Assembly (NCBI GenBank): GCA_020205615.1
Contig: CM035165.1
Coordinates: 90,644,005 to 90,708,004, forward strand
Length of the DNA stretch: 64,000 nt
Direction: 5' to 3'
DNA from: Panax quinquefolius
Lineage: Eukaryota; Streptophyta; Magnoliopsida; Apiales; Araliaceae
This document shows positions 24,411 through 36,343 of the stretch, piece by piece. Every line of letters begins with the position of its first letter. Positions within the stretch are counted from its first letter, which is position 1. The translations under genes were made by a program, and so were the position numbers. The notes beneath the pieces are model-generated. The model worked only from the letters and a program-made list of their open reading frames with translations. It did not search any database and was not told the origin of the DNA.

Positions 24411-24800
24411 ACGATCAAAAAACAAGAAACATCTTTCTCGCCGACTTAGACATGAACCTCCTTAAAGCTGCAATCCTTCTAGTTAGACGTTGAACATCTT
24501 TAAATGACTGAGGAGTCTTCATGCTCAGGATCGCTTGAATCTTCTCTGGATTGGCTTCAATTCCTCTTCGATCGATAAGATAACCCGTAAACTTGCCGCC
24601 CCTTGTAATCAAGGTGCACTTTAGTGGGATTTAGTCTCAAGTTGTGATAAATAATTATTTGAAAGCATTCTTCTAAATCATCCAAATGTTTACGCATCAA
24701 CATGATTTTAACAATCATGTCATCCACGCACACCTCCATATTCTTACCCAATTGGTAATCAAGACGTAGTTCATCATCCTCCGTATGTATCCCTAAGATT
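24411..24800 (-). pseudogene. Reverse transcriptase, C-terminal half (Tat-type element)
   Basis: Minus strand 24751-24557 reads GKNMEVCVDDMIVK, the RT catalytic motif with Cys in place of the usual Tyr before VDD, followed by LRLNPTKVHL. 24612-24415 reads GYLIDRRGIEANPEKI and RRIAALRRF, the RT thumb and connection. The N-terminal half lies 8 kb away at 33075-33480 because element 2 sits between them. Confidence 0.8.
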
Positions 24801-24805
24801 GATGA

Positions 24806-27223
24806 TGTGAGACCCCAGATTTTATCAATAAAGATTTAAATTTTGTTTAAATAATTTTTAATATTATGGTGTGAATTTGAGATAATATTATAGTTGTGGG
24901 TAGTATTTATAAATTTTGCAAAGTATGCAAGTGGTTATATTATATTCGATTGGCTCTGGGGAATCTTCGGTTTAGCAGGAATATTCGCATAACTACCAAT
25001 CATTGGTGGACCCATAATGTAATTATTTTTGATCGAGAAAACGACAAAAATATTTTATTGAAATAACGACGGAAGTTTTACCATTGACATCGCTGAACTA
25101 CCTAAGAGTAAAAGTAAGAAGAACGCGTGGTCGCATAAGAAAGACACACCAGATTGATTATCGATGCTTATGTGAGAAGTCACCGTTTGATTCCATTATT
25201 ATTTATTAATAATATGAATTATTATAATGATAACGACGCTTTTGTTTTATTCAGATTATTAACGTAATAAAATGTAAACATCTTTTTATATAAAATGTAA
25301 TACTTTATTAAAGTTATTCTATAAATGTAATATATTATATTTTATTATGCATAGTGTTGCATAGTATTTTGCATAGTGTTTTGTATAGTATTGCATAAGT
25401 GTTTGCATAGAAAATGTTTTTATATAAATAGAATATATGATATTTTATTTAAAAGATTTTGCTTTTAAATATGGACCGCCGATTAAAGTAAATCAACTGG
25501 ACCATTCATGGATTAATTACTATGCATTCTATTTTCCTATAAATAAGCTCATTCCTTCATTATTTTCTTTTAATTCAATCAAACTCTGTAGAGAGAAATT
25601 ATAGAGAGAAGCTATAGAGAAAATCTATAGAGAGAAAGAAGAAAAGTATTCTCGCTACTTCACTTTTCCAATATTCATTCTTCTAAGGTAAGGGTATTAT
25701 TTGTTGTAATCATAAGGGATATTATTCGCTTTGTATTCACGAAGAGAACCTCTCGTTATTCCATTCATTATTATTCGTTGAATAACTCGTAAAAGTGGTA
25801 TACCCTATACATAACCTCAGATATGCAGATACCCTATACTTGGTGAAATCCTTATGTTATTCCATCCTTATTTATTCTCATTTGAATAACTCAGATAACG
25901 CGGAACCCCTATACTTGGTGATCTTCTTCTTCGTTATTCCATTCTTTATTATTCTATTGAATATCCCGTCGTGTGTTTTACACCGCACCGGTTCCATTGT
26001 TTATTATTTCGCATTTATTATTCTCGTTGAATATCCTCGTCTCGTGTGTTTTACACCGGACCGGTTCCATTGTTTATTATTCAAGCATTTATTATTCGTT
26101 GATCATCCCGCTTGTGAATTTCACCGACCTAGTTCCGTTATTATTATTCTCGTTGAATAACTCGTTTACGCGCAAGCACCGCATGCATGGTGATTTCTTT
26201 TGTTATTCCATTCTTTATTATACCCAAATTGGTTAAAACTTTGACTTCTATACTCCATGAAATTAGTAAAATATCCTCGATATTTGCGTTTCATCCAAAG
26301 ATCTTTTCATGGAAATATTCTTCCGATCATTCTTGAATTTTACTCTACAAAAAACAAGATCTTGTCGACAATTTGACGTTATTAATTCCTCGGATAAAAT
26401 AATTTTGAACTTGTTTTATTGAATTATTATGTCATTGTCATCATCCTCATGATATATTATGTTATCTTTCGCTTACGCATAGATGAACTTAGTATGATTA
26501 TGACCAGGATCATTCTAAGATAATCACGGCTTGTTATAAATGATGTGATAAAAGTCCTCAAGTGGCATGTAATGCGTTGATGGATAGTTTTTGGTATGAT
26601 TATGACTGTGGGTGATTTAAATATAGTCATGACCATTGATAATTTGATGAAAATCCTCGACCGTGGGTATGTGGATGATTAGATGTGGTGGTTTATTTAT
26701 TGTCGAGTCTCAAATGATAAAAAATTGATGAAAACCTTTAAAACCTAAAAGATAGTAGATTTTATTCTCTACTTGACTCTTTTTAATGGATCAGATATAT
26801 CGTCGCAGCTTAAACCGGTTGTCTATTGTATTTTATCGCTTTAACATCGTTCAAGGCTAATGATAATTTATTCGCATTATCTTAGTCATAATATTTCATC
26901 GGGCTAGTTGAGCTCACCCTTTCTTTCACTATTCTCTTCGTGAAATGAGAACATAGCCGGGACTTAGTCTGGGAACTGAGTAATGGTCCCGAGGATAAGA
27001 TTAGTAGTCCTCACTATTCTCGTGAAATAGTGTGATAATAGTTGTAATGAGGACTCCTTTCGAGTTTGTATAATATCTAGTAGACAATATTTGTATTCAA
27101 ACTCACGCTTATGTCGTCGATCGCATACCCATGCGCTTAGGTTAGTAAGTTGTATTTGAATTTATGTACCATGTAAGTGGCGCACCCAAGATGGGTGACG
27201 ATACCTAATTTTGGGGGGCGCCA
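24806..27223 (+). repeat. 5' LTR of element 2
   Basis: 2418 bp, near-identical to 30624-33068. It contains the TATA box at 25537-25545, a GAGAGA-rich leader, and repeated blocks of the type GTTATTCCATTCTTTATTAT (25750-26230). Confidence 0.9.
25537..25545 (+). promoter_or_regulatory. TATA box in the 5' LTR of element 2
   Basis: CTATAAATA followed by AGCTCATTCC. A matching box lies in the 3' LTR at 31372-31380. Confidence 0.65.
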
Positions 27224-27226
27224 GCT

Positions 27227-27238
27227 TGGTATCGAGCT
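27227..27238 (+). other. Primer binding site of element 2
   Basis: TGGTATCGAGCT, three bases after the LTR end. It resembles the initiator-Met PBS TGGTATCAGAGC with one base missing in the CAGAG part. Confidence 0.65.
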
Positions 27239-27383
27239 TAGGATATGATCCCCTGCCAAGACGTGAGACTAGAACTAGGAGGGGAGAGATAGGGAATTCT
27301 TCGCAAGTATGACCTACCTAAGTTTATTTGGTATTTAATTGGCTCACGTAGTATAGGATAATATGTGATATGTTAATTAACCC

Positions 27384-27770
27384 TTGTTTTGTGACAAAGT
27401 GTTTGAGAATGACATCCGAAAAAATGCCGAGATAAACAATGAAGCACATGAGAGTGTTGATTCAAATTTCAAACAAAAGGTAACGACCAACAACACGATA
27501 ATAATCATACTGGTGGCAACGACTATCAGAACAATGATAACCATCGTGGGGGAAATTATCATACTAAGAATGGTAACCACTTCGGTGGTAATCATGGCAA
27601 AGATAATAGAAGTGGAAATTGCAAGAAGAGAAGGTCATTTAGCCCAATTTTGTTGTGCACCAAAGTCAAGTCTAGCTGGGACGGTGGCACCAAAGGTGGA
27701 TATGGACAAAACAAAGTCGTTGGTTTTAGGAAGTGCATTTTTCACGACTTCTCAAAAAGCTTAGTAAACC
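27384..27770 (+). pseudogene. Gag C-terminal region with zinc knuckle, element 2
   Basis: An open frame of 126 codons carries Asn/Thr-rich sequence, then REGHLAQFCCAPKSS and DKTKSLVLGSAF. The CCHC knuckle is split between this frame and a neighbouring one (NCKKR...). It packages the element RNA in related elements. The N-terminal Gag is missing: the region between the PBS (27238) and this part is only about 150 bp, so Gag is strongly truncated. Confidence 0.6.
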
Positions 27771-27799
27771 GAACGGGTTAGTAGCAAGTTAGTTAATTA

Positions 27800-28080
27800 T
27801 AAATTGTAAGTCTATACCTTATAAGATACCGGTTCTACCCATTATTTTATCTCTCTTGCTTATGCTCAACGCTTAAATTTGACTCCGAGAAGTTAGACTT
27901 TGACTTATTGGTCAAACTTCGTTAGAGGGAGCCTTCGTTACCACTACTATTTTTAAATCTTGTTTGATTCAAATAAACACTTTCACGCTAATTCGTCGAT
28001 CTTATCTTTTGAAAATACTTGCCTTTGATGTGATTTTAGGAATCAATTGGTTAACTACTCATCATGCTTTTCGAAGGTTG
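27800..28080 (+). pseudogene. Aspartic protease region, element 2
   Basis: 27825 onward reads DTGSTHYFISLAYAQRL, the catalytic D-T-G-S of retrotransposon aspartic proteases. 28021-28070 reads FDVILGINWLTTHHAF, the conserved end of the same domain. The middle contains frame breaks. The RT that should follow within a few hundred bases is absent; the sequence to 29690 is non-coding and partly matches LTR-like sequence at 50590-51310. Confidence 0.65.
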
Positions 28081-29799
28081 TTAGCTTTATATTCATAACC
28101 AACTTATTGTGCGTAATTCAAGTAACCAAACTACTAAAGTCAATTATTGTCATATCAAGCCATAAGTAAAGAGCCCCTAACCTTTCGTTGTTGACTTCCT
28201 CTTGTGTGGAATGCACCAAGCCGCATTTTTCAGAGGCTTACATCGTGAATGAAGATGGCAAGTTTATAGGTATCATTGTGAGGTGTTATATAGTTAAGGG
28301 ATAGAAGTCACAGCTTGGTATCAATTTGACATACTATCCAAGTCTTGGAGGAGAGTCACAATTTTGAATGATATTTCTATTATTAATAAATTTCCGGCGA
28401 TTCTTGAAGACTTTTAGCCTACTACTTAGAGCGTGAAATCAAATTTTGTATCGAATTCAAAGACAAAACCCATTTCTTAAACCTCAAATATTTCTTCAAC
28501 TAAAATGAACAGCTTTACGTGGTTTATGATGAAAGTCATAATAAAAGCATTGGACTAATGAAAATCATGGGTATTCGTGGTATTAGTAAGTGTTATGATG
28601 AGTTATGTTGGTTAGTATGTGAAAACATGAAAGTTTCTTAGAAATCACAAAGAGTTGAAAATCGATTTTGGTGAAAAACGAATATGAAATTCAATCGACC
28701 AAATCTCTTATTATATTTTGAAATTTTGAGTGTGGTCAAGTCCTAGAGTTAGATCTATGAGTTACCTAACTAATCCAAGTGGAATTACTGGAAAAGGTGT
28801 TGTAGATTTTTGTGTGGACTGATTTTAGCAAAGGAGTGCAAAGCTGCAAAAACGAAAAAAGTCAGCTGCCATGATTTTAGAGGGATGTTTCAGCAACTTA
28901 AATTATGAGAAAAATTCTGGACTTTTGGGACATGAAGGTATATGGTATAAAGTACCTCCTGTCCAAAAATGAGCTCATTCTGACTTAAAATGAGCAAGTT
29001 ATGACTATTTCAATATTTAGGTTTTTCCGATTTAAAAACGCTATATAACCGGAGTTCTATAACTCCGATGACCATGAAATTTAAATCTGGAGGCTCACAT
29101 TAACATGTGTAAGGACCTGCCAAGATTTGGAAATTTTTGAGTTAAACTTGAGGTAGCAAATTTCTTAAGGAATTAATTAGAAATTGATTTTGAAAAATAG
29201 TAAATGAATTTTAAAATTCGAGAAAAATATATTTTCATTATGGGACTATATTATGCTAAATCCCAGAAAAGAAATATTTTGGGACTGATTTGGTATTTTC
29301 ATGAAAATAGTTTAGTTACTTAACATATGAGTTAAATATGTTATGTGAAGTAACAAAGTTGAAAATAGGATTTTATGGCTAGAGAATCCTATATAGAGTA
29401 TATGCATATTTTTTGAGAGATTTGATAATTGGTGATGATATCTTATGAGTATGGCATTTTGAATGATTAAATGCATTATATGGTAAAGCGTAAACAATTA
29501 AGATAAATTGTTTATAAATTTAAGAAGTGATTAAAATATTGTTATAATATTAATGATATTAGATTATGAGATTATTAATGATTGATAACATGGGGATATT
29601 CTTGAACTCGGATAAATTATATTATAAATGTTTAATATTTATCCTTTATCTCATTTGATTGATTCTTTATATCATTATCCTCACGCTTATATTATGTTGA
29701 AAGTCATCGTGGCTCAGAAGCATATAGATGGACTTGGTATGATTATGACTGTGGATTGTTCTAAGATAATCATAAATCAGAATTGAAAACACAATTATT

Positions 29800-30215
29800 T
29801 TCGTCAGTAGTGCATGGATAATTTGTGGTCGTGATACTAATGAATACACGATTATCTTTCGTCAGTAGTGCATGGATAATTCGTGGTCGTGATACTAATG
29901 AATACACGATTATCTTCGTCAGTAGTGCATGGATAATTTGTGGTCGGATACTAATGAATACACGATTATCTTCGTCGTAGTGCATGGATAATTTGTGGTC
30001 GTGATACTAATGAATACACGATTATCTTTCGCCGTAGTGTATGGATAATTTGTGGTCGTGATACTAATGAATACACGATTATCTTCGGGTCAGAAAAGTA
30101 TGGATAATTTGTGGTCGTGATACTAATGAATACATGATTATCTTTCGTCAGAAAGTGCATGGATAATTCGTGGTCGTGATACTAATGAATATCCTCGCCA
30201 GAAAGGTGGATGATT
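29800..30215 (+). repeat. Tandem repeat of about 58 bp near the 3' LTR of element 2
   Basis: Seven or so units containing CATGGATAATTTGTGGTCGT, GATACTAATGAATACACG and ATTATCTT. Most of each unit is invariant, but one short window between ATCTT and GTGCATGG differs in almost every unit. Confidence 0.9.
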
Positions 30216-30610
30216 CGATGATATGGATTAATTTATCGAAATGAGTCTCAAAGAATGAAATATTAATTCATGGATGTGGTAAAAGTCATCTTCGTCAGAA
30301 AGGATCGATAGACTTGGTATGATTACGACCACGGATTATTTAAGATAATCATGATCAGATTAAAAACACGTAATATCCTCGCCAATGGTGCATGGATAAT
30401 TCGTGGTCGTGATACTATTAAGTCAAGCCTCAAAGATTATTGGTTTTACAACAGATATCTTGGGCTCAGTAGTGCAAAAAGATGAATTGTTAATGAATAT
30501 CTTGGCCCGGATTCATGAAGATGAATTTAAATGATAAAGGTATTCAAAGTATCCTCACCTCTTTATCATACTGTGTATCGCAATTCTAATTTCGAGGGCT
30601 TAAATTCCAT

Positions 30611-30623
30611 AAGAGAGGGAGAT
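30611..30623 (+). other. Polypurine tract of element 2
   Basis: AAGAGAGGGAGAT directly before the 3' LTR. Confidence 0.7.
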
Positions 30624-33068
30624 TGTGAGACCCCGTGATTTTATCAATAAAGATTTAAATTTTGTTTAAATAATTTTTAATATTATGGTGTGAATTTGAG
30701 ATAATATTATAGTTGTGGGTAGTATTTATAAATTTTGCAAAGTATGCAAGTGGTTATATTATATTCGATGGCTCTGGGAATATTCTTGCTTAGTAGGAAT
30801 ATTCGCATAACTACCAATCATTGGTGGACCCCACAATGTAATTATCATTTTGATCGAGAAAACGACAAAAATATTTTATTGAAATAACGACGGAAGTTTT
30901 ACCATCGATATCGTTGAACTACTCTGTAGTAAAAGTACAAAGAATAATGTGTGGGTCGCATAAGAAATACACCAGATCGATTATCGATGCTTATGTGAGA
31001 AGTCACTACTTTGATTCCATTATCATTCGATTAATAATATGAATTATTATAATGATAATGACGCTTTTGTTTTATTCGTATTATTAACGTAATAAAAATG
31101 TAAACATCTTTTTTATATAAAATGTAATACTTTATTAAAGTTATTCTATAAATGTAATATATTATATTTTATTACGATAAGTGTTGCATATAGTGTTTTT
31201 TGTATAAAAGGTTTTGTATAGTATTGCATAAAGGTTTGCATAGTAAAATGTTTTTATATAAATAGAATATATGATATTTTATTTAAAAGATTTTGCTTTT
31301 AAATATGGACCGCCGATTAAAGTAAATCAATCTGGACCGCTCATGGATTAATTACTACGCATTCTATTTTCCTATAAATAAGCTCATTCCTTCATTATTT
31401 TCTTTTAATTCATCAAACTCTAGAGAGAGAAATTATAGAGAGAAGCTATAGAGAGAAAATCTATAGAGAGAAAGAAGAAAAGTATTCTCGCTACTTCACT
31501 TTTCCAATATTCGGGCTTTCTTCTAAGGTAAGGGTATTATTTGTTGTAATTCGTAAGGATATTATTCGTTTGTATTCATGAAGAGAACTCTCGTTATTCC
31601 ATTCATTATTATTTCGTTGAATAACTCGTAAAAGTGGTATACCCTATACATAACCTCAGATATGCAGATACCCTATACTTGGTGAAATCCTTATGTTATT
31701 CCATCCTTATTTATTCTCGTTGAATAACTCAGATACGCCGAATCCCCTATACTTGGTGATCTTCTTCGTTATTCCATTCTTTATTATTCTGTTTGAATAT
31801 CCTCGTCTCAGGTGTTTTACACCGCACCGGTTCCATTGTTTATTATTTCACATTTATTATTCTCGTTGAATATCCTCGTCTCGTGTGTTTTACAATTCGA
31901 CCGGTTCCATTGTTTATTATTCAAGCATTTATTATTCTCGGTTGATCATCCCGCTTGCGGTGAATTTCACCGACTCGGTTCCGTTATTATTATTCTCGTT
32001 GAATAACCGCCTTCGCGGGCACCGCATGCACGGTGATTTCTTTTGTTATTCCATTCTTTATTATATACCAAATAAGTTAAAACTTTGACTTCTATACTCC
32101 ATGAAATTAGTAAAATATCCTCGATATTCAATGTTTCATCCAAGATTTTTCATGGAAATATTCTTCCGATCATTCTTGAATTTTACTCTACAAAACAAAG
32201 ATTCTTGTCGACAATTTGGACGTTATTAATTCCTCGGATAAAATAATTTTGAACTTGTTTTATTGAATTATTATGTCATTGTCATCATCCTCATGATATA
32301 TTATGTTATCTTCGCTTACGCATGCATAGATGAACTTAGTATGATTATGACTGTGGATCATTCTAAGATAATCACGGCTTGTTATAAATGATGTGATAAA
32401 AGTCCTCAAAGGGCCTCGTAATGCGTTGATGGATAGTTTTTGGTATGATTATGACTGTGGGTGATTCTAAGATAGTCATTTGACCATTGATAATTTGATG
32501 AAAATCCTCGACCGTGGGTATGTGGATGATTAGATGTGGTGGTTTATTTATTGTCGAGTCTCAAATGATAAAAAATTGATGAAAACCTTTAAACCTAAAA
32601 GATAGTAGATTTTATTCTCTACTTGACTCTTTTAATGGATCAGATATTCACCGCAGCTTAAACCGGTTGTCTATTGTATTTTATCGCTTAACATCGTCAA
32701 GGCTAATGATAATTTATTCTCGCATTATCTTAGTCATAATATTTTTCATCGGGCTAGTTGAGCTCACCCTTTCTTTCACTATTCTCTTCGTGAAATGAGA
32801 ACATAGGCGGGACGTAGCTCTGGGAACTAGAGTAATGGTCCAGAGGATAAGATTAGTAGTCCTCACTATTCGTGAAATAGTGTGATAATAGTTGTAATGA
32901 GGACTCCTTTTGAGTTTGTATAATATCTAGTAGACAATATTTGTATTCAAACTCATAGCTTTATGTCGATTGTATACTACGCTTAGGTTAGTAAGTCAGA
33001 TTTGAATTTATGTACCACGTAAGTGGCGCACCCAAGATGGGTGACGATACCTAATTTTGGGGGCGCCA
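30624..33068 (+). repeat. 3' LTR of element 2
   Basis: 2445 bp, collinear with the 5' LTR. Differences are mostly 1-4 base indels, with few clean substitutions. Confidence 0.9.
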
Positions 33069-33074
33069 TGATGA

Positions 33075-33480
33075 GGTCAAGGTCATTTTCTTGTAGGCAT
33101 ATACCAAACGATGCAGAATGAACGCCATCTTCAGATATATCCTTTACTCATGGAAACTGATGATACCCAGAGAATGCGCCCATGAAACTTAACAAAGCAT
33201 ACCTCAAGTGGCATCGATGAGTTGGTCGATGGGGGCGCCGGTAGAAATCCTTTTGGACAAGCTTTATTCAGATCAGATAGTCGATGCAGATCGCCATTTA
33301 CCGCTCTATTTCTCGACCAAAGACCACATTTGCCACCCATCGGGTAGTCGATCTCAAAAATGAAGTCACCGCCAACAATTTTGCAATCTCTTCATCGATG
33401 ATCCGCCGACGCTCAGTGCAAAGATCCTCCTCTTCGTCGAATCGGTTTCTTCGACGGGTCCACTTCCAACCGATGCTCAA
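33075..33480 (-). pseudogene. Reverse transcriptase, N-terminal half (Tat-type element)
   Basis: Minus strand from 33480 reads SIGWKWTRRR, then RRRIIDEEIAKLLA, then DLNKACPK (33274-33251), LPAPPSTNSS-like fingers sequence and FHGRILWVSS. These are consecutive RT motifs of Ty3/gypsy elements, in two or three frames. The element 2 insertion follows immediately, at 33074. Confidence 0.8.
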
Positions 33481-34049
33481 TAATATCCCCTCGCTACTCC
33501 CTAAGATATCCCGAGGTTCCCATGCGAAGATATCAACATAAGATCGCAGAGCTCCACGAGGTTCGTCCCGAGAGGTTCCGCAGATTCAATCTATTTTGAC
33601 CGCCTTGTTTACCTTGCCCGGATGAGCTCTATCTCCTCCGATTCTTCACCGCATGACCAATGGTTCGAACTACTCTCTCGTTGAAGGGTTCAATCTCTAT
33701 CGCCATGGTCCGCTTTTTGCTTCGATACCCCACTCCTCAAGTGATCACAAAGATTTCTATAACACCTTCTCGCAGATCCAAATCTTCTTTCACCTCACCA
33801 ACCCCATGAGCCAGTAGGAAATTTAATTTTGAAATGAGGGATTGAGGTCACAACTTGTAAAGCAATTAAAGTAGGCCTTCCCAAAAATAGCATTATAAGG
33901 TAATCTATATGTACAATATAAAATTTACAAATAATTTCTACCGCCGAGGGGTCGCTCAAGATGACCTAGAGTTCAATGGTTCCAAACCACCTCGACCGGA
34001 TCGTTACTAAAACCGCATAAAGGAGCCTCCCCGCTTATCTCCATCTTCC

Positions 34050-34340
34050 ACCCGCCTCAGTGCATCCTCCGATAAGCGTGGGCATATGTAATATCTACTG
34101 TAAGACCCATTATCTACCATCATTCGCTTCATATCCACCGAACCCACTTCAAGGCAACAAGCATCAATGATCCCTCATGTGGTTCGATGATTTCAATGGT
34201 AATCCTCACAAGAAGGAGATTATCAGATTTCGGATAAGGTCTATCGCCTTCGGAGGGTACCACATCGATATGATCAATCCAAGTGACTTTGGCGCTTCTT
34301 TCCAACAAGTTTGCCAGAAGTACCCCCAGTGACGACATCT
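34050..34340 (-). pseudogene. Protease region of the Tat-type element
   Basis: Minus strand 34338-34129 reads HIDVVPSEGDRPYPKSDNLL, then after a frame change RMMVDNGS, at the place of the catalytic D-T-G-S. Threonine is replaced by asparagine in the sequence as given. Confidence 0.6.
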
Positions 34341-34599
34341 ATCACATGCCTTGCAGCTATCCCGGGCCGATAACGCTTGTTTAATCGGGTTGAGTTGATT
34401 TTAACAGTCCTCCGTCCCCGCCGTTGATTAGTTCTCGCGTACCACATACCGAACTAAAGCCCCACCTCAGACCTTTCTTTCAATGAAATCTTTCAAACTA
34501 GCACATGCTGCTCAATCGTGACTCAAGCTTGATGGTAATCACAATACTTATGAGAATTCCTTTTCCAGCTTAATGTTATCTCGAGGTGGCTCAAGATAG

Positions 34600-36325
34600 G
34601 TTGATTCTTAATCTGATCCAAGATAACAAAGATTGTCTCAGGTTGAGTGTCAGGTACGCCCTATTCACTCTTCGGGTGGGAGCGATTTAACGCCCTCCAC
34701 CATGTCTCCAATTGTCAGATCTCTTCGACCCGCCTTCATAGCGGCCTTTATTATTCCTTCATTCTTCTTCCGTCCCTATCGGTTTTGTCTCGATCCGCCT
34801 CCTGCTTGGCCTCAAGAAGGACGCTTATAATCGTTTCATGGCTTCTTCTACCACGATATAGTCTTCAGCTTTTGTCAAGGCTTCAAACGAGACTCTTCTT
34901 GATGGTGAAACATTAACTTTTTACCAACTTCTCCGATTTAACCAAATCTAACCCATTCTCAAATAGTTTCAAATTGTAGATCGCTCAGTTCATCACTGGC
35001 CGATTACTTCACGGAATCGCTTCACATATCGCCCAAAGACTCATTTGAATATCTGTCAACTCGAGCCAACGAACCAGCTTGGTTTTCCCTTCTTTGTTGC
35101 TCCCAAGTTTAGTATGAAATTTATCGCACATGTCCGCCCAAGATGAAATCAATCCGAGGGCAAAGTCTCCATCCACCGCTTCAGCATCCTTTCTCGAAAG
35201 GCCAGAATAAAAGTATGACACTTAGCAAAGATCGCTAAAGTCATAATAATTCATCACCATCGAACGCTCGATCGCGGGTCGTAGGATCCCCCGATCCATC
35301 ATAACTTTTAATGTGGGGCAATTTTTCGGTGAGGTCGCCTTTCTTTTAGAATCTCCATGAAAAAAGGGATGCCTTCTTTCCCAAGTATCTTTTATTTTTG
35401 TACTTTCTAAGCAAGTCGCTCAAGTTCCTTTAATACTTTAACCAGATACTCCACACCTTCCGTCGAGATGACGCTTCTTTTCCGGTGACTCCTTCTTCTT
35501 CTCGAGTGACCGGTTTTTACAATGTAACCTTCAACTTTAGAGGGCTTTTTCCGATGACGAGCGCGCTCATGGTGGTGTACCTCGCGGACTCTCGAGAGTA
35601 TGACCTCTAGATATACTTCGCTCTCTCAATTCGGGCGCTTATGGTGAGAATGCGCAACAACAAGTGCCTTCTTTCAGTATTCTCAGAGTGCGATCTCGGA
35701 TCGACCTCTTCGCTCGCTTCGACCTGCCTTAGAATCGATAGGTGATATGCCTCTTCGATCTTTGAGGAGTAGGGCTTTCGGATCTTCTTCTTTCTCGAAG
35801 TTTGGCCCCCCGAGACTCTCGCCCCGAATGAGCAGGTGTTCTTTCCCACTTCGATGCCCTCGCTTCGAATCAACATAATCGAACTCTTTGTCCCTCAACT
35901 CGCCATTCGAGCCATCCGCTTCGCCTATATCCCGCCGCTTCATAAGTACTTCCATAGTTTTATCTGTTTATCCGCCATCTTAGCTAACGGGAGGCCTTTG
36001 CGCCTTGGTCATCTCTCAGACGAAGTTCGGGCGAGGTGCCTTCTACTGCTTCCGACTATGGCCGCACTCTTCTCGTCGTGGAAAACTAGCTTACGCTTAG
36101 CTTTGCGCATGCGACCTCGCCTTAATCGAGAATCATCAGTGAACGCTTGACGCCAGGTCGGGCGTGAACACTTATCAGAGGTCCCAAACGATCTTCGCGT
36201 ACACTCGGTGCCGATTCAATCGACAACCATCGGCTACCCTTCGTGTAGGTGTTCTACTCTTTTCACCATGAATATCGACGAGAACAAACACACCGCGATT
36301 GAAAATACCAGACACTAGAACCCAG
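34600..36325 (-). pseudogene. Gag region of the Tat-type element
   Basis: Minus strand 35221-35009 reads SSWADMCDKFHTKLGSNKE, the signature of the Ty3/gypsy Gag capsid region. Upstream (35955-35607) lies Arg/Glu/Ser-rich sequence like the N-terminal part of Gag in this clade; downstream, toward 34600, lies a basic linker. It is split over several frames. Gag forms the virus-like particle in active relatives. Confidence 0.65.
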
Positions 36326-36343
36326 CCCTCCTTCTAGCGCCAA
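36326..36343 (-). other. Primer binding site of the Tat-type element
   Basis: TTGGCGCTAGAAGGAGGG on the minus strand, directly next to the 5' LTR. The priming tRNA was not identified. Confidence 0.65.

Larger units (their letters stand above)
24806..33068 (+). mobile_element. Element 2: non-autonomous gag-protease LTR retrotransposon
   Basis: Same family as element 1 but inserted in the opposite orientation. LTRs 24806-27223 and 30624-33068 start TGTGAGACC and end GGCGCCA. Flanks are TGATGA on both sides (24800-24805, 33069-33074), one base longer than the usual 5. The PBS follows the 5' LTR and a PPT precedes the 3' LTR. The internal region is 3.4 kb, with a gag zinc-knuckle, a protease with D-T-G-S, a long non-coding part and a tandem array. 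There is no RT or integrase. The insertion splits the reverse transcriptase of the Tat-type element. Confidence 0.9.
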
